The notes under the pieces were generated by a model, which was given only the letters and a program-made list of their open reading frames with translations, made no database searches and had not been told where the DNA came from. Of a stretch of DNA of 64,000 bases, positions 58,138-64,000 are shown piece after piece. Location: positions 1,002,144 to 1,066,143 of the forward strand of contig NZ_CP061288.1 in the NCBI RefSeq assembly GCF_018687355.1, written 5' to 3'. Positions within the stretch are counted from its first letter, which is position 1; each line of letters opens with the position of its first letter. The position numbers and the translations under genes were made by a program. The stretch comes from Polynucleobacter sp. VK25 (GTDB lineage Bacteria > Pseudomonadota > Gammaproteobacteria > Burkholderiales > Burkholderiaceae).

Positions 58138-59586
58138 TTAAATTGAATACACGGCAACTAAAGGTAAACGGACAAAAAAGGTGGTGCCCTTGTCAGCATA
58201 AGACTCAAACCAAATAGAGCCACCATGCCTTGAAACAATATGCCTGCATAACCAAAGACCAATTCCCATACCCGAGCTTTTGGTGGTAGAAAGCAGCTCA
58301 AACATGTGGGCCTGCACCTCTGAATCAATGCCTAAACCACTATCTGCAATTGATATTTGAATATCAGATCCAACGTGCTGACCCAAAATCGTAATTTTTT
58401 TATCAACTGCGTCCAAGTTCTTTAAGACATCAATGGCGTTATTCAATAGATTTAAAAGCACTTGTTGAAGCTCGCCCTTATTTGCCGTTACAAATAAATT
58501 ATTTTCCAGATTCAATACCATTTGGATATTCTGCTTAGCTATCTCAGGACTTGCGATGGTGAGTACTAAGTCTATTAATTCAGCGATGTCTACTTTTGTT
58601 GAAACTATTTTTTCATCAGCAAAAATAGATCTGAGGGAGCGAATGATGCTTGCAGCTCGCTGATTATCGATGAGCAAAGAGTCTAGAATTTCTTTTTGCA
58701 GCGCAGGACTTAAACTTCCTTCAGATAACTTTTTTTGCAGAAATTGAATGTTCAGACTAGAGGCTCCAAGAGGCTGATTGAGCTCATGAGCGATGGAGGC
58801 AGATAAAGCTCCAGTGCTAGCCGTCTTATTAGCCTTTAATAAGGAGGCTATTAAGAGATCTCGCTCTTGCAGGAGCTTTTTGGTTGACTCAGTTTCGTTG
58901 GCTGAACGAATATTGGCTATGGTCACATGCTCAGCCCAATAACCCCCAATAGCAATATAGGACAGGGTATTCATCACTAACTGAGAAATGGTAAACAGAA
59001 TCAATAACTGTGGGATCTGATCAACTTGTTTGATAGTGAATGCAGAAGCAACCAAAATGAAAAACCGACCTATTGCAAAAAATATTTCGGCAAAGTTTGC
59101 ATACTGCATATACACCAGCTGCTTGGACGGCGAGACTTTCTTTTTCTTACCAAGCTCATAAATCTGCCAACAATAAAAAATACTGGCCAGAAAAGCCATT
59201 ACAGCTGTTCGACTTTCAAAAGATCCATACAGTCGCATGGATTCAAATACAACAATAAATATGATCACCGATACTGCAGCACTAATCTTCACCCGTTTAG
59301 ATATCTCATGATTGAGTGATTGGCAAAATAAACCCTGCAGTAAGGCGGCCACATAGAAGAACGTATTAGCTACAGTGAAATTAAATTCTGGATTGGCAAT
59401 ATTTTGGAGGGTGATAATCCCGAATCCAAAAATAAACAAGCCCACCACACTCACCAGTAGTGAAGACATCCAATACAAACTGGGTCTCAGTAGGTTTTGA
59501 GAACGGTAATAGTGATAAATACCGAAAAACAGGCCCATCTGAATAATGGCCAGAATAAAGAAGTAAATAGAAATGAGCAGCTTCAT
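58138..59586 (-). CDS. Membrane-bound sensor histidine kinase, orphan
   Basis: The 482-residue protein has about seven transmembrane helices over residues 1-225 and then the kinase core. The H-box is ASIAHELNQPLGASSLN (His ~269), followed by an N-box LNLLNNAIDVLKN, a G1-box ADSGLGI and a G2 region GMGIGLWLCRHIVSRHGG. There is no HAMP or PAS domain. No response-regulator gene lies within the window. I chose ATG 59586; the frame extends to 59685, but that would overlap the divergent outer-membrane gene. It precedes the alkylsulfatase gene on the same strand by 95 bases. The signal sensed is unknown. Confidence 0.88.
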   Translation of the reverse strand: MKLLISIYFFILAIIQMGLFFGIYHYYRSQNLLRPSLYWMSSLLVSVVGLFIFGFGIITLQNIANPEFNFTVANTFFYVAALLQGLFCQSLNHEISKRVKISAAVSVIIFIVVFESMRLYGSFESRTAVMAFLASIFYCWQIYELGKKKKVSPSKQLVYMQYANFAEIFFAIGRFFILVASAFTIKQVDQIPQLLILFTISQLVMNTLSYIAIGGYWAEHVTIANIRSANETESTKKLLQERDLLIASLLKANKTASTGALSASIAHELNQPLGASSLNIQFLQKKLSEGSLSPALQKEILDSLLIDNQRAASIIRSLRSIFADEKIVSTKVDIAELIDLVLTIASPEIAKQNIQMVLNLENNLFVTANKGELQQVLLNLLNNAIDVLKNLDAVDKKITILGQHVGSDIQISIADSGLGIDSEVQAHMFELLSTTKSSGMGIGLWLCRHIVSRHGGSIWFESYADKGTTFFVRLPLVAVYSI

Positions 59587-59623
59587 GTTCGCTATAGTAC
59601 ATCCAGAGAATTGATTCGCTAAA

Positions 59624-60586
59624 ATGCCTGTCATGCGGCTTTTAAGTAGAAACCAGCTCCTTTTCTTTATCACCCTATCCATCATTGGGATTGACTTTGC
59701 ACAGGCCCAATCCGCCTTCTACAACGCCGCTAACAATTACCTCAAAAAGCGTGCCGATGCCTTCATGACAATTACGGGGTATTCACTAACGCCGGATGTC
59801 ACTACAGGCTCCCTATCAATTCGCAACAATGGTGGAGAGAACTCTGATCTACAAATGATCTCACTTGGCGGTGGTGATCGTATTAGTGCAAATTTTCCAC
59901 TCTATTTAGAAGGCACCCTAGCGGTCAATCGCTACAACCCTACTTTTACAGACGGGATTGGAAACAGCTCTGTTACCGTGCCCGTGCACTGGAATAGCAT
60001 TACTGGAACAGGCGGTATCGGTTGGGATTTCCCGATTACCAATGAGTTGCGCTTTCGCCCTATTGCTAATGTAATGTTGGGGCATCTCGAGAGTGACCTG
60101 TCGATTGCCTCTAGAGTGCTTCAGAATCAAAAAGGGATTGATTTGCAATTCCTGAACGGAGGTCGCATGAACTCCTATGGCCTGGGTGGCTCCGTCATGC
60201 TCGATTATGAAAATTACAAGCCCGATCAAGAGATTGATGTGGAGTTGCGTTACACCAATATTCCGGTCCAAACATTTGCCAGCTCTACCGCAGTACAAGG
60301 ATCAGCAGATTCACAAAGTCTGGCACTTTGGGCCAGAAGTCGTATTCCGACACCGATCACACTTCTGGATAGACCCTTAAGAGCCGTGTTTGAAGTGGCG
60401 CATACCGAATTCTTGGGTGACTTACGTGGAGCGCTGGGTTTTAACTCCCTATCCTCCGTTGGCACCGGTATTGAATTGGATCGTAGTGCATCTGACCCTA
60501 TCTTTACTAGGGTTAGGGTCGTATTTCGCTATCAGTTTGGCCAAAACGTACATGGCACCTCTATTGGCCTTGCAGCTAGCTTCTAG
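59624..60586 (+). CDS. Outer-membrane beta-barrel protein, possibly solitary autotransporter barrel type
   Basis: The 320-residue protein has a signal peptide ending near FAQAQS. The remainder alternates polar and hydrophobic residues in short strands, with many Gly and aromatic residues, and ends VRVVFRYQFGQNVHG...ASF, a C-terminal Phe as in outer-membrane barrels. It resembles proteins called solitary outer-membrane autotransporter barrel domains, but I cannot confirm this by eye. Function is unknown. An in-frame ATG at 59633 could also be the start: TAAAAT lies seven bases before it. Its start lies 37 bases from that of the divergent histidine kinase. Confidence 0.7.
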   Translation: MPVMRLLSRNQLLFFITLSIIGIDFAQAQSAFYNAANNYLKKRADAFMTITGYSLTPDVTTGSLSIRNNGGENSDLQMISLGGGDRISANFPLYLEGTLAVNRYNPTFTDGIGNSSVTVPVHWNSITGTGGIGWDFPITNELRFRPIANVMLGHLESDLSIASRVLQNQKGIDLQFLNGGRMNSYGLGGSVMLDYENYKPDQEIDVELRYTNIPVQTFASSTAVQGSADSQSLALWARSRIPTPITLLDRPLRAVFEVAHTEFLGDLRGALGFNSLSSVGTGIELDRSASDPIFTRVRVVFRYQFGQNVHGTSIGLAASF

Positions 60587-60634
60587 CAATACAATGGACG
60601 CAAGTACTAAATCACCAGTATTTAGACATTTCCG

Positions 60635-60660
60635 CATCACCACCCAAGGGTGATGTTCTT
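60635..60660 (+). terminator. Possible weak terminator after the outer-membrane gene
   Basis: CATCACC-N7-GGTGATG forms a 7-bp stem followed by TTCTTT, 49 bases after the stop. The T-run is short, so the call is tentative. Confidence 0.35.
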
Positions 60661-60685
60661 TAACCACCCAAAGGATCAAAACATT

Positions 60686-61267
60686 ATGAAAAAAATTATC
60701 ATTGCTATCGTCATTGCTGCAATCGCAGTTGGCGCTTACGTTTTCCTAACCAAACCAAAAGCGCCTATTGCTGGCGTAGCCGCTCAAGAAGCCGCGCTCA
60801 TCTATGATGGTGAAGTAACCAAAATTGATGCAGCAACTCGTACAGTGACTCTCAAAAACAATGATGGCGAAACTTCTATTGTTGCCGGCCCTGAAGTGAA
60901 GAACTTTGCTGAAATTAAAGTAGGCGACCGTTTTGATGTTGTTTATGAACTCGCTGTAGCGATTGAGCTGGTTAAAGTTAAAAATCCAGGCACTACTAGT
61001 GAGCAAGTTAGCACCAGCACTACTACTGCTCCACAAGGTGATAAGCCGGGCATGATCACTACTAATACCGTTACTGCAACCGCTAATGTTGAGGCAATTG
61101 ATACAGCTAAAAATGTTGTTTCTTTAAAAGGCCCACAAGGAAATATCATCAAGGTTAAGGTTCAGAACCCTGAGTTGATGAAAGATATTTCTGTAAATGA
61201 TCAAGTAAAAGTGGTTTACACAGAAGCAATCGCTGCAGTAGTAAGCGCACCAGCTGCTAAGAAGTAA
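60686..61267 (+). CDS. Small exported protein with two similar halves
   Basis: The 193-residue protein has an N-terminal helix (MKKIIIAIVIAAIAVGAYVFL) that may be a signal peptide or anchor. Two similar segments follow. The first, ~35-90, holds GEVTKIDAATRTVTLKNNDG and ends GDRFDVVYELAVAIELV. The second, ~125-188, holds ANVEAIDTAKNVVSLKGPQG and ends NDQVKVVYTEAIAAVV. A Ser/Thr-rich linker joins them. The pattern suggests a tandem small beta domain. I do not recognise a characterised family. AAGGAT lies 9 bases before the ATG 60686; the frame opens at 60650. A strong terminator follows. Confidence 0.75.
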   Translation: MKKIIIAIVIAAIAVGAYVFLTKPKAPIAGVAAQEAALIYDGEVTKIDAATRTVTLKNNDGETSIVAGPEVKNFAEIKVGDRFDVVYELAVAIELVKVKNPGTTSEQVSTSTTTAPQGDKPGMITTNTVTATANVEAIDTAKNVVSLKGPQGNIIKVKVQNPELMKDISVNDQVKVVYTEAIAAVVSAPAAKK

Positions 61268-61330
61268 TCAAGAAGCAATCAAGAAGTAGCCAAGAAGCAC
61301 AGTAATTCCTTACAGTAGCTGAAAAGATAA

Positions 61331-61358
61331 AAGCCCAGCAAGTAGTTGCTGGGCTTTT
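61331..61358 (+). terminator. Rho-independent terminator
   Basis: AAGCCCAGCAA-GTAG-TTGCTGGGCTTTTT forms a 10-11-bp GC-rich stem and a T-run. It lies 63 bases after the small exported protein gene and just before tRNA-Ser (opposite strand). It can also terminate tRNA-Ser on the minus strand, given the adjacent A residues. Confidence 0.85.
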
Positions 61359-61369
61359 TACATTTGACT

Positions 61370-61459
61370 TGGCGGAAGAGGTGAGATTCGAACTCACGGA
61401 GGACTTTCATCCTCGCCAGTTTTCAAGACTGGTGCATTCAACCGCTCTGCCACTCTTCC
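61370..61459 (-). tRNA. tRNA-Ser (anticodon TGA)
   Basis: The 90-base type II tRNA has acceptor GGAAGAG/CTCTTCC, anticodon stem CCAGT/ACTGG with loop CTTGAAA (anticodon TGA), a long variable arm with CGAGGAT...GTCCTCCG, and an encoded CCA. It lies between a terminator and the FAD oxidoreductase gene. Confidence 0.95.
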
Positions 61460-61493
61460 ATTTGCTTGAATCATTTCTGATTCAAGCCCCAGA

Positions 61494-62630
61494 TTATAGA
61501 GAACTTTTGATTTGCCCTTCCAAATGCTTAGCAATCGCTAGGCTAGAGGTTAATCCTGGGGACTCAAAGCCATATAGATTAAAGAGACCCTGTAGGCCAT
61601 GGTCTTGGGGAGTGTTGAAGCAGAAGTCGCCTGCGGGAGTGTTGGGCGGGACGATTTTAGCCCTCACCCCTGAGTAATCTGGCTGCAAAGCGTTGTCCTT
61701 TAGCCCTGGCCAATAGCGCCTCACGGCCTCATAGAAGCCCTCGCCTCTTTTGGGGTTGACCGTGTAATCAATCTGCTCTTCTTGGTCAATATCCAGCCAC
61801 TCCACATCAGGACCAAATTTGGCTTGTCCACCCATGTCTAAAGTGAGATGCACACCCAATCCACCAGGTTCGGGGATGGGATAAATCAGATGATTAAAGG
61901 GTGATTTTCCGGAAAGGGAAAAGTAATTACCTTTAGCAAAATATGCTTTCGGAATTTGATCTTTAGATAAAGATTCTATTTTTTGCGCCACTGCTGGAGC
62001 GCTCATGCCGGCGCAATTAATCAGAAGCTTCGTTTGAATCTTCATACCTTCAGCGCCACCGATTTCTAATTCAAATCCATCTTTTGCATTTTCACCAATA
62101 GGCTTTGCGCTAATGAGCGGTGATTGGTAAGCCACCATGCCGCCAGCATCTTCAAAGCCACCTAAGAGTGAAAGCATGTAGCCATGGCTATCAACTATGC
62201 CCGTGCTAGACGACAGAATGGCTGCCACGCACTGCAACTGCGGCTCTAATGATTTAGCTTCGTCGCCAGAAATCATCTTGATCTCGGGCACACCATTATT
62301 CTGCGCTTTATACAAAATAGCCTGTAAGTCATTTATTTGCGATGCATCAGCAGCAACGATGAGCTTTCCGTATGGCTGAGTAGCAACATGATGAGTGCGG
62401 CAATATTCGTAGAGCATACGATTACCCTCTACACAAAGCTTTGCTTTAAGCGAATCCTTGGGGTAATAAATGCCAGCATGGATCACTTCACTATTGCGAG
62501 CACTACTAATCGTGCCAAAAGACGCTTCACGCTCTAGCAAAATCGTTTCTCTGCCCTGAAGTGCCATTTCTCTAGCAACGGCTAGGCCAACCACCCCAGC
62601 GCCGATGACAACACAGTCGACTTGATCCAT
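61494..62630 (-). CDS. FAD-dependent oxidoreductase, L-2-hydroxyglutarate oxidase-like
   Basis: The 378-residue protein has the N-terminal FAD motif CVVIGAGVVGLAVAREMALQG and a DAO-type fold. Further similarity to the LhgO/L-2-hydroxyglutarate oxidase group is seen in SARNSEVIHAGIYYPKDSLKA and NLYGFESPGLTSSLAIAKHL. It probably oxidises a 2-hydroxy acid or amino acid with FAD. The exact substrate is uncertain. It is divergent from pgi, 100 bases away, with tRNA-Ser downstream. No other genes of 2-hydroxyglutarate metabolism are nearby. Confidence 0.85.
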   Translation of the reverse strand: MDQVDCVVIGAGVVGLAVAREMALQGRETILLEREASFGTISSARNSEVIHAGIYYPKDSLKAKLCVEGNRMLYEYCRTHHVATQPYGKLIVAADASQINDLQAILYKAQNNGVPEIKMISGDEAKSLEPQLQCVAAILSSSTGIVDSHGYMLSLLGGFEDAGGMVAYQSPLISAKPIGENAKDGFELEIGGAEGMKIQTKLLINCAGMSAPAVAQKIESLSKDQIPKAYFAKGNYFSLSGKSPFNHLIYPIPEPGGLGVHLTLDMGGQAKFGPDVEWLDIDQEEQIDYTVNPKRGEGFYEAVRRYWPGLKDNALQPDYSGVRAKIVPPNTPAGDFCFNTPQDHGLQGLFNLYGFESPGLTSSLAIAKHLEGQIKSSL

Positions 62631-62718
62631 TTATCTACCCAAGCCTTGAATTTTTGTTATTTGCATCCTGAAATCGTAACATTTTCAGTGTTTTAGTGGG
62701 TTTTGGGACACTTCTTGA

Positions 62719-62724
62719 TAAAAT
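62719..62724 (+). promoter_or_regulatory. -10 box of a probable leaderless promoter for pgi
   Basis: TAAAAT ends six bases before the pgi ATG at 62731, so the expected start falls on that A. The region lacks a Shine-Dalgarno sequence. No good -35 is seen at 16-18 bases. Confidence 0.4.
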
Positions 62725-62730
62725 CTATCA

Positions 62731-64000
62731 ATGTCTTCTAAACCAGCTGCAGCCCATCTGAAAACCCTATTTAGCGCCCAAGATATCGTTTTAGATAGCG
62801 CTTATCAAGGCATTGACGCTGCCAGCTGGAAATCCCTCTTCAAACAAGCTAAAGATGCTCATTTAGAGCAGTTCATTGCCGACCTATTTGCTGGCAAGCC
62901 GGTGAATAACTCTGAGAATCGCCCCGCTCTGCATTCCGCCCTACGTAACCTCGACAAATCTCCGGTTTTAGTCGACGGCAAAGATGTCATGCCAGACGTT
63001 GCACAAGTTTGGCATCGTATTGAGGCTCTGTGCAATAAATGGGTTGGTGTAACGGATGTCATTCATATTGGTATTGGCGGCTCAGACTTTGGTCCACGCC
63101 TCGCCATTGAGGCTTTAGCCCATGTTCCCGATATTGAGAGTCGCGGCATGCGCATGCATTTCTTGGCCAATATCGATACTGCAGATTTAAATCGCATTCT
63201 GCAACGTGCTTTGCCCCATAGCACCAAGGTCATTATTGTCTCCAAGTCCTTCACAACCCTTGAGACCACTATGAATGCCCAAGCCGTAGTGAAGTGGCTT
63301 AAAAATAATGGTCTTTCTGATACTCAAGTTAGCAAATCCCTCTTTGCTGTCACAGCAAACATTCCTGCCGCCGAAGCATTTGGCATTGATCAAGACCATA
63401 TTTATCCGTTTTGGGATTGGGTCGGAGGCCGTTACTCTGTATGGTCTGCAGTCGGATTGCCGATTGCCCTGCAATATGGCTTTGAAACTTTCAAGCAGTT
63501 CTTAGCTGGTGCCCAGGCAATGGATCGGCACTTTAAGTCTGCGCCTCTTGAAGAAAATCTTCCGGTGATCATGGCGCTCAGCCTGCTCTATCAGCAAGAG
63601 AAACATCACGTTAAATCGTATGCCGTTATTCCTTACGCTGATGCATTGGATTGGTTTCCGAAGTGGTTGCAACAGCTGGATATGGAAAGCAATGGTAAAA
63701 GCGTCGATCGTGACGGCAAGCCAGTCAAGTTCTCCTGCCCGGTAGTCTTTGGTAGCTCCGGTAGCAATGCCCAACATTCTTACTTTCAGTTATTGCATCA
63801 AGGTACTGAAGTCATCCCAATTGATTTCATCGCAGTACGCGAACCCATGAGCAATTTGCCTGAGGCAAAGGCGCATCACCGCATTCTGTTGTCAAACTGC
63901 CTAGCGCAGGCTCAAGCATTGGCTAATGGCAAGAAGACCGACAACCCGAACAATACCTATCCAGGTAAACGTCCTAGCAACCTACTGATTCTGCCTAAGC
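62731..64000 (+). CDS. pgi: Glucose-6-phosphate isomerase, partial
   Basis: The frame runs open from ATG 62731 to the window edge, about 423 residues. The enzyme interconverts glucose-6-phosphate and fructose-6-phosphate in the cytoplasm. Sugar-phosphate loop motifs are IHIGIGGSDFGPRLA, IIVSKSFTTLETTMNA and DWVGGRYSVWSAVGLP. Catalytic residues include Arg and Glu in GGRYS and MESNGKSV, and the His in FGSSGSNAQHSYFQLLHQG. The C-terminal helices, with the catalytic Lys, lie off the window. The start has no ribosome site and a -10 box six bases before it. Confidence 0.95.
   Translation, partial: MSSKPAAAHLKTLFSAQDIVLDSAYQGIDAASWKSLFKQAKDAHLEQFIADLFAGKPVNNSENRPALHSALRNLDKSPVLVDGKDVMPDVAQVWHRIEALCNKWVGVTDVIHIGIGGSDFGPRLAIEALAHVPDIESRGMRMHFLANIDTADLNRILQRALPHSTKVIIVSKSFTTLETTMNAQAVVKWLKNNGLSDTQVSKSLFAVTANIPAAEAFGIDQDHIYPFWDWVGGRYSVWSAVGLPIALQYGFETFKQFLAGAQAMDRHFKSAPLEENLPVIMALSLLYQQEKHHVKSYAVIPYADALDWFPKWLQQLDMESNGKSVDRDGKPVKFSCPVVFGSSGSNAQHSYFQLLHQGTEVIPIDFIAVREPMSNLPEAKAHHRILLSNCLAQAQALANGKKTDNPNNTYPGKRPSNLLILPK

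Noticed and set aside
61265..61300. Three close copies of CAAGAAG after the 60686-61267 gene
   Set aside because: Short, imperfect and adjacent to the coding Lys codons; probably slippage in a simple sequence, with no evidence of a functional array.

Overview
The window looks like chromosomal DNA of a free-living betaproteobacterium of the Burkholderiaceae, most like Polynucleobacter. This rests on moderate GC content, gene order and protein style: the run rpsO-pnp-quinone oxidoreductase-tpiA-secG-tRNA-Leu-nuoA-N, the ilvB-ilvH-ilvC-psd-pssA-leuA run, several periplasmic Bug/TctC receptors, and a sigma factor-DUF3619-DUF3106-RDD cluster. No database search was possible, so the genus is an inference. 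I saw no insertion sequence, prophage, CRISPR array, integrase or rRNA. Coding density is high and no gene-free stretch exceeds 300 bases.

Layout. 1-8.5 kb is an accessory metabolic region: a truncated SPINDLY-type glycosyltransferase, a D-malate/tartrate dehydrogenase, a SprT-like protein, an amidase, a Bug receptor, an old-yellow-enzyme homologue and MmsA. 8.6-9.7 kb holds a DUF1178 protein and a Nudix hydrolase. 9.85-24.4 kb is the complete 14-gene complex I operon (nuoA-N, minus strand), preceded by tRNA-Leu, secG, tpiA, a quinone oxidoreductase, pnp and rpsO. 29.7-37.1 kb carries a SYLF-domain protein and the branched-chain amino acid/phospholipid run. A leader peptide and attenuator lie directly before leuA. 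37.3-39.5 kb is the ECF sigma cluster. 39.5-47.3 kb is a seven-gene minus-strand run joining an MCE/Mla-type lipid transporter to a Bug receptor, an atypical SDR protein and a large FtsX-type permease. 47.4-55.9 kb holds tRNA-Arg, greB, spoT-rpoZ-gmk-yicC, rph-rdgB-hemW and another Bug receptor. 56-64 kb contains an alkylsulfatase-like protein, an orphan histidine kinase divergent from an outer-membrane barrel protein, a small repeat protein, tRNA-Ser, an FAD oxidoreductase and the start of pgi.

How the parts work together. Nuo supplies the respiratory chain. The ilv/leu genes make branched-chain amino acids, with leuA apparently tuned by leucine supply through ribosome-mediated attenuation. 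Pnp/RpsO, SpoT/RpoZ, Gmk, Rph and RdgB cover RNA turnover, the stringent response and nucleotide hygiene. The MCE cluster and the sigma cluster concern the cell envelope. The most useful non-gene signals are the leuA attenuator, a structured pnp leader, and a repeated arrangement in which a -10 box sits exactly six bases before a start codon that lacks a Shine-Dalgarno sequence. That arrangement suggests leaderless mRNAs for the amidase, mlaE, greB, yicC and pgi. Nothing in the window is a clear-cut new defence or mobile system. The sigma/DUF cluster is the best candidate for an under-described module.
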